DNA of 64,000 bases. It comes from Phytohabitans houttuyneae (GTDB lineage: Bacteria; Actinomycetota; Actinomycetes; Mycobacteriales; Micromonosporaceae). A program made the translations under genes and the position numbers. The notes beneath the pieces are model-generated. The model saw only the letters and a program-made list of their open reading frames with translations, was not told the origin of the DNA and did not search any database. The number at the start of each line of letters is the position of its first letter. Positions within the stretch are counted from its first letter, which is position 1. Of this stretch, positions 34,085-42,215 are shown one piece after another. Location of the stretch: assembly GCF_011764425.1 (NCBI RefSeq), contig NZ_BLPF01000002.1, positions 186,001 through 250,000 of the forward strand. Reading direction: 5' to 3'.

Positions 34085-35017
34085 GTGCTGACCGCCTTCT
34101 GGGAGGCCGCCGGCGGCAAGCTCGCCGACCGGTGGGCCACCGTCGCGGTACCCGCGCTGGTCTTCTGGCTCGGCGGCCTGCTCGCCTGGGCCCACCACCG
34201 CGGCGGGCTGGACGGGCTGCCGGGCGAGGCGTGGTTCACCGGGCAGACCAGCCCGGTCCAGGTCGCCGCCATCCTGATCGCCCTGCTCGGGGTGGCCGCG
34301 TCGGGCGCCCTCGTCGAGCGGACCGCCACCCCGGTCCTGCGCCTGCTCGAAGGCTACTGGCCGGCCTGGAGCCGCCCGCTGCGGCGGCGGCTGTGCGACA
34401 CGCTGGCCCGCCGGGCGGCCGCCGAGACCGACGCGTGGCAGCGCGCGCACGCCCGCCTGCACTCGACCGATCCCACCGCCGACGACTTCGCCACGTACGC
34501 CCGGCTGGAGCGCCGGCGGCGGCGCCGGCCCGCCGCTCCCGCCTACTTCATGCCCACGCCGATCGGAAACATCCTGCGCGCGGCCGAGCGCCGCCCGGCG
34601 GACAAGTACGGCCTCGACACGATCGCGGTCTGGCCGCACCTGTGGCTGCTGCTGCCCGACTCGACCCGCACCGAGCTGCGGGCCGCGCGGTCCGCGCTCG
34701 ACAGTGCCGTCGGCGCGGCCACCTGGGGAGTGCTGTTCTGCGCGTTCGCACCCTTGGCCTGGTGGGCGGTCCCGGTCGGGCTCGTCGTCGCCACCGTCGC
34801 GGTCACGGTCGCCACGCCGGCCCGGGCGCAGGCGTTCGGAGAGCTGGTGGAGGCCGCGTACGACCTGCACCGGGCCGCCCTCTACCAACAGCTGCGCTGG
34901 CCACTGCCGGCCAACCCGGAGGCCGAGCGCGGCGCCGGGGCCGAACTGAGCACGTACCTGTGGCGCGGCTCGGACAGCACGACGCCGACCTTCACCCCGC
35001 TGACGCCCGAGCCCTGA
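34085..35017 (+). CDS. Four-TM membrane protein of TPR-CHAT operon
   Basis: This 310-residue protein has TM segments at about residues 14-36 (VAVPALVFWLGGLLAWAHH) and 55-78 (VQVAAILIALLGVAASGAL), then a basic cytosolic region of about 130 residues (SRPLRRRLCDTLARRAA, YARLERRRRRRPAAPAYFMPTPIGNIL). A tight hairpin of two further helices follows (GVLFCAFAPLAWWAVPVGLVVATVAVTVA), then a helical C-terminus ending near STYLWRGSD. GTG 34085 starts 2 bp after the previous stop, indicating translational coupling. By analogy with CHAT/caspase systems, it could be a membrane effector released or gated by proteolysis. That role is inference. Confidence 0.72.
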   Translation: MLTAFWEAAGGKLADRWATVAVPALVFWLGGLLAWAHHRGGLDGLPGEAWFTGQTSPVQVAAILIALLGVAASGALVERTATPVLRLLEGYWPAWSRPLRRRLCDTLARRAAAETDAWQRAHARLHSTDPTADDFATYARLERRRRRRPAAPAYFMPTPIGNILRAAERRPADKYGLDTIAVWPHLWLLLPDSTRTELRAARSALDSAVGAATWGVLFCAFAPLAWWAVPVGLVVATVAVTVATPARAQAFGELVEAAYDLHRAALYQQLRWPLPANPEAERGAGAELSTYLWRGSDSTTPTFTPLTPEP

Positions 35018-35028
35018 GGAGCGCACGT

Positions 35029-35544
35029 TTGCGAACTGTCTTTGCGGCGCCGCTCTATGTCCACTACGGACAGTACGAGCTGTTCGACGCCGACCATGAC
35101 GACGGCCCGGAGTGGGAGTCGCTCGGGGCGGGTGGCGTCGGCGTGATCGGGGTCGAGACGGGAAGCGCGCTGCTGCTGACCAAACGGCATACCGGCGCCG
35201 TGCGGCTGACCGTGGCCTACGCCGAGACCGAGCCCGCGCCGGACGAGTCCTACGACGACATCGTGGAGATCGACTTCCTCGCCGAGGCGCGGTCGCTGTA
35301 CCTGGCGACGTGGGCGCACGAGGAGGAGTTCGACCTGCCAGACCTGCCCGCCGGGCCGGGCAACTACCGCCTGCGCTACCACGGCCGCCAGATCGGGGAC
35401 CTGGAGCCGGAGCCGACCGACACGGACCAGATAGCCGACGAGTACCTGCTGCAGATCTGGCCCGCCGCGCCAAGCCCGTCGCGCGTGGTCACGTCCACGT
35501 CGGGCTGGCTGGACTACTGGCTGGACAGCACTACACGCCGGTAG
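35029..35544 (+). CDS. Beta-rich protein, weakly ComJ-like, in TPR-CHAT operon
   Basis: This 171-residue protein begins LRTVFAAPLYVHYGQYELFD. Alternating strands follow (VGVIGVETGSALLLTKRHTGAVRLTVAYAE, YLATWAHEEEFDLPDLP, GNYRLRYHGRQIGD) and a conserved-looking end IADEYLLQIWPA. The acidic character and layout recall ComJ-type nuclease-inhibitor-like proteins. The resemblance is weak. TTG 35029 is chosen because GAGGAG lies 8 nt upstream and overlaps the previous stop region. Last gene of the operon; it could be the immunity or regulatory component. Confidence 0.6.
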   Translation: MRTVFAAPLYVHYGQYELFDADHDDGPEWESLGAGGVGVIGVETGSALLLTKRHTGAVRLTVAYAETEPAPDESYDDIVEIDFLAEARSLYLATWAHEEEFDLPDLPAGPGNYRLRYHGRQIGDLEPEPTDTDQIADEYLLQIWPAAPSPSRVVTSTSGWLDYWLDSTTRR

Positions 35545-35548
35545 TCCC

Positions 35549-35893
35549 TCAGCCGATCAGTGTGTGGCCGATCTTGCCGGGATGGTTGCCCGGCCCGGAC
35601 CTGGTGGAGGCCGGCTTTCGCGCCATCGGGCCGTTCGCCGCCGACCGGCCTGACGCCGCAGCCGACGTCCAAAGCGTGTGGGCCACCAGCGCAATCCAGG
35701 TCTCCAGAGACGGCACCGAGAAGGCGGCCACATAGACGCCGACGCTTGGCAGGTACAGACCAGTCCGATGGCGTTCGCCACGATCGGCGACCATACCGTG
35801 GCTTTGCCGAATGGCGCGGCGCGCAGCATGACCACGCCCACCAGGATGCCCGCCAGCGAACGTGCGCGCTGTCGGCAGGGCCGTTCTACTTAA
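35549..35893 (-). pseudogene. Membrane-protein fragment (DUF4386-like), frameshifted
   Basis: Two frames read SLAGILVGVVMLRAAPFGKATVWSPIVANAIGL and then LYLPSVGVYVAAFSVPSLETWIALVAHTLW. Together they make two or three TM helices of a DUF4386-like integral membrane protein. One C added at 35760-35761 joins them. The N-terminal half of the family is absent upstream, where the ArsR promoter lies, so this is a 3' remnant regardless of the frameshift. Confidence 0.5.
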
Positions 35894-35932
35894 GTTTCCG
35901 GGACGATGGTCCGTGACCATTCTCATTACACT

Positions 35933-35952
35933 ATTCCACAAGACAGTGGAAT
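35933..35952. promoter_or_regulatory. ArsR-type operator
   Basis: ATTCCAC-N6-GTGGAAT is a perfect 7-bp interrupted palindrome ending 9 bp before the ArsR ATG. The surrounding CATTCTCATTACACTATT is AT-rich for this genome, as expected of a promoter. Autoregulation is likely. Confidence 0.72.
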
Positions 35953-35961
35953 GATGCATTT

Positions 35962-36372
35962 ATGAGCATCAACACCACGGGGGCGGCAGACGCGGTAGTC
36001 CGGCCGGCCCTGCCCGACCGGTCGCAAATGGGAGCGGCTGACGCCAGCCGGCTGGAGCAGCTTTTCAAGGTGCTGGCCAACGACACCAGGCTACGGCTTC
36101 TACACGCCCTGGTCCGCGCCGGCGACCTGACCGTGACCCACCTGGCCGACACGGTCAACATGCGCCCCTCCGCGGTCTCCAACCAGCTGCAACGGCTCTC
36201 GGACAAGGGTGTCGTCGCCGCGCGGCGAGACGGCAACCGCATCTGGTACCGCGTCAGCGACCCGTGCGTGGTCGGGCTCATCGACCTCGCCTGGTGCCTC
36301 GTCGAGACCCCAGGCCCGACCCCGGTCGAGATCCGTGGCCCAGACACCGGTGGGACCCGGGCGACCGGATGA
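35962..36372 (+). CDS. ArsR/SmtB-family metalloregulator
   Basis: This 136-residue winged-helix protein includes LEQLFKVLANDTRLRLLHALVRAGDLTV, then HLADTVNMRPSAVSNQLQRLSDKGVVAARRDGNRIWYRVSDPCVVGLIDLAWCLVE. The helix-turn-helix is at about residues 60-80. Two Cys (in DPCV and AWCL) sit in the last helix; the arsenic CxC motif in the recognition-helix region is absent, so metal coordination would use the C-terminal helix, as in CmtR-like members. A 20-bp palindrome precedes the gene and an ArsP-type permease follows after 12 bp. Confidence 0.9.
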   Translation: MSINTTGAADAVVRPALPDRSQMGAADASRLEQLFKVLANDTRLRLLHALVRAGDLTVTHLADTVNMRPSAVSNQLQRLSDKGVVAARRDGNRIWYRVSDPCVVGLIDLAWCLVETPGPTPVEIRGPDTGGTRATG

Positions 36373-36384
36373 AAGGAGCTGGCC

Positions 36385-37401
36385 ATGAACAACGTGGTGG
36401 GGACGGTGGCCGGTGTGCTCGGCCGGGTCCTCGTCGACGTGTGGACCTCGGTAACCCACATTTGGCCCTTCCTGGTGCTGAGCATCGTGGCCGCCGCAGC
36501 GCTCAACACCTACGTCGATACGGAGCGGCTGGCGGCGGCGCTGCGCCGGCGCACCGCCGTGGCGGTGCTGGGCGCGGTGGCGCTGGCGACGCTGACGCCG
36601 TTCTGCTCGTGCGGCACCATGGCGGTCGTCCTCGGTGCGCTGGCTTCGCGAGTGCCCTGGGCGCCCGTGGTCGCGTTTCTGGTCGCCTCGCCGCTGACGA
36701 GCCCCGAGGAGTACGCGCTCTCCGTTGGCCTGTTCGGGTTACCGTTCGCGACCACCTACTTCGTCGCCGCGATCCTGCTCGGGCTTTTTGCCGGCGCGGT
36801 CACGTCGACCGTCGAACGCACCGGCTGGCTGGCCGGCCAGGCCCGGCTGCGCACCGAGCGGCCAGCAACCGCGGGCGGCGCCACTGGCGGTTCCGACGCG
36901 ACGTCCTGCGGCGCGTCCCAGGTTGACACTGCGAACGCGGCCGGAAGCGGCACGACCGCGACCCTCGCCCGGAACACCCCGGCGCGTACCCGTTGGAAGC
37001 TGGACGCGTTCGCCCGCGAGCTGACCGTCACCGCCCGCCGGCTGACCCTGTACTTTCTCGGATTCGCCGCGACCGGATACCTGGTCATCGAGGCCGTCCC
37101 CACCGCGTGGCTGACCGACTACCTGGGCGGCGGCTCGGTACTGGCGGTTCCGCTGTCGGCGCTGCTCGGCGTCCCGGTCTACCTCAACACCGAGGGCTCC
37201 CTCCCGCTGGTCGCGGCACTCGTGGAGGGTGGGATGGGTGCCGGTCCGGCACTGGCCTTCCTGGTTACCGGTGCGGGCACCAGCATCGGCGCAATCACCG
37301 GCCTGTTCCTCGTCGCCCGCGGCCGCGTCGTCACCCTCGTCGTAGGGCTCCTGGCCACCGGCGCCGTCCTCCTCGGCTGGCTCGCCCCCATCTGGCTGTG
37401 A
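36385..37401 (+). CDS. Two-domain permease (ArsP_1/YraQ family)
   Basis: This 338-residue protein has about 8-9 TM helices in two halves joined by a Ser/Thr-rich cytosolic loop (residues about 160-210). The first half carries the family signature LTPFCSCGTMAVVLGALASR and the second GVPVYLNTEGSLPLVAALVEGGMGAGPALAFLVTGAGTS. Members move organoarsenicals or other metal(loid) compounds out of the cell; the Cys pair in FCSCG may be the substrate site. It is cotranscribed with the ArsR gene (12-bp gap, GAAAGGAG Shine-Dalgarno). A hairpin immediately follows the stop. Confidence 0.88.
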   Translation: MNNVVGTVAGVLGRVLVDVWTSVTHIWPFLVLSIVAAAALNTYVDTERLAAALRRRTAVAVLGAVALATLTPFCSCGTMAVVLGALASRVPWAPVVAFLVASPLTSPEEYALSVGLFGLPFATTYFVAAILLGLFAGAVTSTVERTGWLAGQARLRTERPATAGGATGGSDATSCGASQVDTANAAGSGTTATLARNTPARTRWKLDAFARELTVTARRLTLYFLGFAATGYLVIEAVPTAWLTDYLGGGSVLAVPLSALLGVPVYLNTEGSLPLVAALVEGGMGAGPALAFLVTGAGTSIGAITGLFLVARGRVVTLVVGLLATGAVLLGWLAPIWL

Positions 37402-37419
37402 GCCGGCAGGTTGCCGGCT
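37401..37419 (+). terminator. Hairpin after the permease stop
   Basis: AGCCGGC (37401-37407), a 5-nt loop and GCCGGCT (37413-37419) form a 7-bp GC stem directly at the stop codon. No U tract follows, as is common in high-GC actinomycetes. Confidence 0.5.
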
Positions 37420-37423
37420 GATC

Positions 37424-37459
37424 GGGCCAGTAGCCCCTGACCAGTGGTTCATTGGGCCC
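37424..37459. promoter_or_regulatory. Tandem DosR-like boxes, 22 bp apart
   Basis: GGGCC-AGTA-GCCCC (37424-37437, exact pattern) and GGTTC-ATTG-GGCCC (37446-37459, one mismatch) lie 63 bp before the hydrolase start. Two boxes two helix turns apart is the usual DosR/DevR arrangement. Confidence 0.5.
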
Positions 37460-37521
37460 TGGCCCGGGGACGTCCGCACGGGCGAGCCTGCGGATATCGG
37501 CAACCGAGGGAGGTGGCCGTT

Positions 37522-39126
37522 GTGGCTGCCACGCAGACCAGCCGTGCACCGCTGGCCGCGCCGGCCGTACCTGCCGGGCGGTGGCGGCTCTGGTGGGCCG
37601 GCTACGGCCGCCCCCTTACCGGTGCCGTCGCGGTGGGCGTCCTGTCGGGCGTCCTGTCCGCGGCGAGCATGCCGCGCGGGCCGGTCACCCGAGGGCAGGC
37701 ACTGGTACTGCTCGCGGGGTTGCTGGTGGCCGGCGTGGCCGCCGGTGTGCTGCTGCGTTCGCGCTGGGCGGTGCCGCTTGCTCCGGTGGCGCATCTGGTC
37801 GGGTTCGAGGTGACCCGCGCGACCGTCGCCGACGTCGAAGGCGCACTCTTCGGACCGGTCCACCTCGGTACCTCCGCCGGCGCTCTGCTGTTTGTCGTCA
37901 GCCACCTGTTCTATGCGATCGTGACGGTGCCACCGGCGGTGCTGGGAGCGATCGCGGGCGCCGCGTACGCCCGGCGGCGGCGGCCGTCACCGGCTCGCTC
38001 GCCGCGGTCGCGTGCCAGGCGGATCGCCGGTCGGGCCGGCCTGGCGCTGCGGATGTCACTGACGGTGCTGCTCGCCGCCGGTGTGGCCCTGGCGGGGTTC
38101 CAACTCGCTCGCCCCGGCCAGGTGGCGCCGGTGCTCGGCTCCGACGGCGAGCCCGTCCCCGGCAGCGTCGCGACGCATGAACGGATCCGGCTGGGCGGCA
38201 CCGACCAGTGGGTTTCGATCCGTGGCCGCGACGTCGACAATCCCGTGCTGCTCTACCTATCCGGAGGGCCTGGTGGCTCGGACCTGGCCCTGGTGCGCTG
38301 GAACAAGCGCATGGAGGACTCGTTCACCGTGGCGGTGTGGGAGCAGCGCGGCACCGGCATGTCCTACGCCTCCCTCGACCCGACCGCCGAGCTCACGGTG
38401 GACCGGATGGTGGCCGACGGGATCGAGCTGACCCGCTGGCTGCGGACCAGGTTCGACGAGCAGAAGATCTACATGGTCGGCAACTCGTGGGGCACCATCC
38501 TCGGCGTGTTGATGGCCCAGCGCGCCCCCGAGCTCTTCTGGGCCTACGTCGGCACCGGGCAGATGGTCAGCGTTGCCGAGACCGACCGCATCCTCTACCG
38601 GCAGTCGCTGGCGTACGCCGAGCGGATCGGTGACGACTCTCTCGCCGCCCGGCTGCGTGCCTGGGGACCGCCGCCCTACGATGACCCGCTGATCGACGCG
38701 ACCGCCCACGCCACCATCGGACTGCTCTACGAAGACTTGGAGCCGTACGACCTGGCGGCAACTGAGATCCGCCCCAACACCATGACCAACAGATTCTTCC
38801 ACGGTGAGTACGGCCTGCTGGACAGCTGGAACTCGTTGCGAGGCCTGGCCGACATGTTCAGCGTCCTCTACCCGCGGCTGCAGGACGTCGACCTACGCAC
38901 CGGCGCGGACCGGCTCGACCTGCCGGTCTACGTCCTGGAAGGCCGGCACGAGCTGTCCGCCCGCCGGCTACCCGCGCTCGACTGGTACGACAAGCTCCAG
39001 GCGCCCGGCAAGCAGCTCATCTGGTTTGAACGCTCCGGCCACAACCCGCAGTTCGAAGAGGCCACCCGCTACACCGAGCTGATGAGCGGCACTGTGCTCA
39101 CCGCGACGTACGGATCGTCGCCGTGA
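37522..39126 (+). CDS. Membrane-anchored alpha/beta hydrolase (peptidase S33-like)
   Basis: This protein of about 534 residues has an N-terminal half (1-200) with 4-5 TM helices (GRPLTGAVAVGVLSGVLSAAS, ALVLLAGLLVAGVAAGVLL, ALLFVVSHLFYAIVTVPPAVLGAIAG, LRMSLTVLLAAGVALAGF). The C-terminal half is an alpha/beta hydrolase with the oxyanion segment YLSGGPGGSDLALV, the nucleophile elbow MVGNSWGTILGVLMAQ and a final His in ERSGHNPQFEE. This is the proline-iminopeptidase/S33 pattern. GTG 37522 is preferred, with GGGAGG 9 nt upstream. Its 3' end overlaps the convergent desaturase by 29 bp. Tandem DosR-like boxes lie upstream. Confidence 0.85.
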   Translation: MAATQTSRAPLAAPAVPAGRWRLWWAGYGRPLTGAVAVGVLSGVLSAASMPRGPVTRGQALVLLAGLLVAGVAAGVLLRSRWAVPLAPVAHLVGFEVTRATVADVEGALFGPVHLGTSAGALLFVVSHLFYAIVTVPPAVLGAIAGAAYARRRRPSPARSPRSRARRIAGRAGLALRMSLTVLLAAGVALAGFQLARPGQVAPVLGSDGEPVPGSVATHERIRLGGTDQWVSIRGRDVDNPVLLYLSGGPGGSDLALVRWNKRMEDSFTVAVWEQRGTGMSYASLDPTAELTVDRMVADGIELTRWLRTRFDEQKIYMVGNSWGTILGVLMAQRAPELFWAYVGTGQMVSVAETDRILYRQSLAYAERIGDDSLAARLRAWGPPPYDDPLIDATAHATIGLLYEDLEPYDLAATEIRPNTMTNRFFHGEYGLLDSWNSLRGLADMFSVLYPRLQDVDLRTGADRLDLPVYVLEGRHELSARRLPALDWYDKLQAPGKQLIWFERSGHNPQFEEATRYTELMSGTVLTATYGSSP

Positions 39127-40189
39127 CCCGGCCGGAGCGGCCGACCGCGTCGAGGTGGCGCAACGCCTGGGCGTACGAGTCGATCAGGCCCGTCTCGCAG
39201 TAAGGCAAGTCGTGCTGCCGGCAGAACTCCTGGACGATCGGCTGGGCGCGGCGAAGGTTGGGTCGGGGCATGCTCGGGAACAGGTGGTGCTCGATCTGGT
39301 AGTTGAGCCCGCCGAGGAGGTAGTCGACCAGCCATCCGCCGCGTACGTTGCGGGAGGTAAGCACTTGGCGACGCAGGAAGTCGCTGTGGTCGTCCGCGGA
39401 CAGGATCGCCATGCCCTTGTGGTTTGGTGCGAAGGAGCAGCCGAGGTAGAGGCCGAAGAGCCCTTGCTGCACAGCGATGAATGCCACGGCCTTGACCGGC
39501 GACAGCACCAGGAAAACCACCGCGAGGTACCCGACGAAGTGTGCGGCCAGCAGGGCTATCTCCCAGCGGCGATGCCGGGCCACGCGGCCTGCGGCCACTG
39601 CACGGATGCTGGCGACGTGCAGATTCACCGCCTCCAGCAACAGCAAGGGGAAGAAGAAGTACGCCTGGTAGCGGTACAGCGCCCGCGCCACGGGTCCCCA
39701 ACTGCCCGAGTCGGTTGCGGTGAAGGCCAGCGCGCCGCTCTCGATGTCGGGGTCCTTGCCCTCTTGGTTTGGGTGGGCGTGGTGGCGGTTGTGCTTGTCC
39801 ACCCACCAGCCGTAGCTGAGCCCGGCGGCAAGGTCAGCGTGCAACAACCCGATGATGTCGTTGGTTCTGCGGCTGGCGGTGATCTGCTGGTGCCCGGCCT
39901 CGTGGCCGATGAACCCGATCTGCGTGAAGACGAAGGCCAGGAAAAGGGCGACTACCATCTGCCACCACGAATCGCCCACCCACACGAAGGCGGCCCAGCC
40001 AGCGGCCAGCATCAGAGCGGTGATGAGGATGCGCCAGGTGTAGTAGCCGCCACGGCGTTCGAGAAGGCCGGCATTCTTTACCCGCTTCAGCAGCAGACCA
40101 TATGATCCGCCGCCCGCCGAGCTGACAATCCGGGCATGCGGCTGCTGGTCTCGGTGGAAAGCCGTGGCCGTCGTATCAGACCTGGACAT
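39098..40189 (-). CDS. Acyl-lipid/acyl-CoA fatty acid desaturase
   Basis: This 363-residue membrane di-iron desaturase has the three His boxes in order: HEAGH (FIGHEAGHQQ), HNRHH (DKHNRHHAHPN) and QIEHH (GLNYQIEHHLFPSMPRPNL). The QxxHH third box is typical of front-end and omega-type desaturases such as DesA3-like enzymes. TM pairs lie at ILITALMLAAGWAAFVWVG, MVVALFLAFVFTQIGF and the AHFVGYLAVVFLVLSPVKAVAF region. It introduces a double bond using O2 and reduced ferredoxin or similar. Candidate DosR-like boxes lie 136-172 bp upstream. Confidence 0.92.
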   Translation of the reverse strand: MSRSDTTATAFHRDQQPHARIVSSAGGGSYGLLLKRVKNAGLLERRGGYYTWRILITALMLAAGWAAFVWVGDSWWQMVVALFLAFVFTQIGFIGHEAGHQQITASRRTNDIIGLLHADLAAGLSYGWWVDKHNRHHAHPNQEGKDPDIESGALAFTATDSGSWGPVARALYRYQAYFFFPLLLLEAVNLHVASIRAVAAGRVARHRRWEIALLAAHFVGYLAVVFLVLSPVKAVAFIAVQQGLFGLYLGCSFAPNHKGMAILSADDHSDFLRRQVLTSRNVRGGWLVDYLLGGLNYQIEHHLFPSMPRPNLRRAQPIVQEFCRQHDLPYCETGLIDSYAQALRHLDAVGRSGRVTATIRTSR

Positions 40190-40324
40190 GGTGTCCTCCC
40201 TGCTGGCGGACTCGACTGAGGATCGCCGGGGTCCAGGGCGACAGCACTCTTGGCAGGAGATCCGTCACCGGTTCGGACCTGCGCACGCATTGCCAGGATG
40301 CTCCTGGCCCGTCCGTCCGGGGCA

Positions 40325-40361
40325 GAGACTGTCGTCCCGGAGTCCGCGGGCCGTTAGACCT
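40325..40361. promoter_or_regulatory. Weak DosR-like box pair upstream of desaturase
   Basis: GAGAC-TGTC-GTCCC (40325-40338) and GGGCC-GTTA-GACCT (40348-40361) each differ from RGGNC-N4-GNCCC at one base and start 23 bp apart. Confidence 0.3.
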
Positions 40362-40452
40362 TGTTCACAACCGCGCGATGGGTCTGGCAGTCCGGCGTCG
40401 ACATCGGGACGATGCCTGCGGACAACCCTTCGCGACGGCCGTCGACCCGGCA

Positions 40453-41946
40453 CTAGCCGGACGGCGACGTGCCGGCCTTGCCCTGAACCGCTTTGGTCCC
40501 GAAGCCGGCGCCGTCACCGTCACCCGAGCTGTGGGTCGCGGCCAGCGGCGCCGTGTCTGGGTGCGTCGCTGGCGTGCTCTCACGGGTTCGGGCTCCGCGC
40601 ACCAGGACGCCGAAGGTCGTGATCACCAGGGCGGACCAGGCCGCCCCCAGAGCAAAGCCACCAAAGACGTCGGGGAGCCAGTGCGCGCCCAGATACAGGC
40701 GTGAGAAACCGACGAGCATCATGACCAGGACCGCCAACGCCCACACGCTGACCCGATGCCCCCAGCGCCGGAGTCGGCCGGCCAGCAGGTAGGCGATTAC
40801 CCCGTAGGTGGCCGCTGCCTGCGCACTGTGCCCAGACGGGAAGGCGTACGCCGGCGCCGCGGTCAGCACGTTCGCGATGTCCGGCCAGGTCTGTGTCGTC
40901 AACAGTTTGATCGAGTTCACCAGCACATTTGTGCCACCCGCGACGGCGAACACCATGAGGGCGGTCGGCCACCGGTATCCCTTCCGGGCCAGCACCACAA
41001 CGGAGATGCCCAGAAGCACGACAGCGACCTGGCCGCTGCCCAACGCCGTGAGAACACGCATGAAGCCGGTCAGCCAGGCTGTGCGACGTTCCGCCAGCCA
41101 GGCGGCGACGGGGCTGTCGGGAGTGGCGAGCTCGTCCTTGTGCAGGACGTCCGTGAGGATGCGGCCGAAGGCCCATCCCGCGAGCCCGATAACGACCAGG
41201 CCCACGGTCAGTGACAGGCCAAGCGCACCGCCCGGAGTGAACCGCCGGGCGATGAACGCCAGCTCCCGGCGGTAACGCCTGCGCAGGCCGAGAACGTATG
41301 GACGATCGACCACCTGGTCCACCGCGGCCCGGAGACGCTCCGGATGGGTGGCGATCCACCGCGCCGACGCTGTCACCACACCGATCAACACGAGGAGGAT
41401 AACCAGAACCACCCCGGCCGGCCCTGTGACGGCGGCGACCTTCTGGTACGAACCCCCGGCGAAATAGCCGATCAGTACAGATCCGGGCCCCCAGATCAGA
41501 CCGCCGACCGCGGCGTACGTCGCGAAGGTCCGAAAGCGCATCCGTGCCATCCCGGCCGCCATCGGCATCACCGCACGCAACACCCCCACCAGACGGCCGA
41601 ACAGGATCGCCCGCGCGCCACGCTTGACCAGGGCCTTGTCCACCGCAGCCCATCGGGTCGGCCCGATACGGCGTCCCAGCCGGCTGGTCCGAAGCGCCGG
41701 TCCGTAACGGCGGCCGATCGCGTACGCGAGCAGATATCCCCCGACCGACCCCGCGGCGGCCAGCACCAACATCACGGTGAGGCTGACCCGGCCGTGAAAC
41801 GCGAGCAACCCACCCAGGACAAGGACGAGCTCACCGGGCAGCACCAGCCCGAGAAACAGCGACTCCGCCGTGGCCAGAACCGCAACCACCGCGTAGGCCA
41901 CCACGGGCGGCACGGCAGCCATCACATCGCTGAGCCAGCGCCCCAT
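40453..41946 (-). CDS. DedA-PAP2 fusion membrane protein
   Basis: This protein of about 497 residues has an N-terminal DedA/VTT domain: AVVAVLATAESLFLGLVLPGELVLVLGG, the SVGGYLLAYAIGRRYG motif, FGRLVGVLRAVMPMAAGMARM and GPGSVLIGYFAGGSYQKV. A C-terminal PAP2 phosphatase domain follows: KLLTTQTWPD, PSGHSAQAAATYG and SRLYLGAHWLPDVFGG. PAP2 motif 1 is normally KxxxxxxRP; here the Arg position is Trp, while motifs 2 and 3 are intact. Such fusions are thought to dephosphorylate or translocate polyprenyl or phosphatidate lipids. ATG 41946 is chosen because the upstream reading has no DedA similarity. Confidence 0.88.
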   Translation of the reverse strand: MGRWLSDVMAAVPPVVAYAVVAVLATAESLFLGLVLPGELVLVLGGLLAFHGRVSLTVMLVLAAAGSVGGYLLAYAIGRRYGPALRTSRLGRRIGPTRWAAVDKALVKRGARAILFGRLVGVLRAVMPMAAGMARMRFRTFATYAAVGGLIWGPGSVLIGYFAGGSYQKVAAVTGPAGVVLVILLVLIGVVTASARWIATHPERLRAAVDQVVDRPYVLGLRRRYRRELAFIARRFTPGGALGLSLTVGLVVIGLAGWAFGRILTDVLHKDELATPDSPVAAWLAERRTAWLTGFMRVLTALGSGQVAVVLLGISVVVLARKGYRWPTALMVFAVAGGTNVLVNSIKLLTTQTWPDIANVLTAAPAYAFPSGHSAQAAATYGVIAYLLAGRLRRWGHRVSVWALAVLVMMLVGFSRLYLGAHWLPDVFGGFALGAAWSALVITTFGVLVRGARTRESTPATHPDTAPLAATHSSGDGDGAGFGTKAVQGKAGTSPSG

Positions 41947-42020
41947 CACCGCTGCCCTTCCATCGTCCGGGCACCGCACCAGGCAGGACCCGTGCCGCCC
42001 GCTCTCGTGTTTCGCTTCGG

Positions 42021-42215
42021 TCACGCGTGCTGGGGAACGCGGTCGACCCATCTCAAGCCGTCTGGATCGATCTCAAGGGTTGCGAGCAGGCTGCGGTTCT
42101 TGCCGACGTCGACGATCTCGGGCAGTTCACGTTCGAACCAGTCGGCTCGTGCGAGCTTCCCCCTGGATCGCAGGATCGAAACGATCTCTGCTCTGCGGAC
42201 GTGCATGGCGGTCAT
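42021..42215 (-). CDS. Small conserved-looking protein (64 residues)
   Basis: MTAMHVRRAEIVSILRSRGK, then LARADWFERELPEIVDVGKNRSLLATLEIDPDGL. The pattern VRRxEIxxxLRxRGxxxRADWxxxxLPxxVD with an NxxLLxxLxID end recalls a short hypothetical family common in actinomycetes. A strong GAGGAGGAAC Shine-Dalgarno precedes the ATG. It sits just upstream of the DedA-PAP2 gene on the same strand, with 74 bp between. Function unknown. Confidence 0.72.
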   Translation of the reverse strand: MTAMHVRRAEIVSILRSRGKLARADWFERELPEIVDVGKNRSLLATLEIDPDGLRWVDRVPQHA

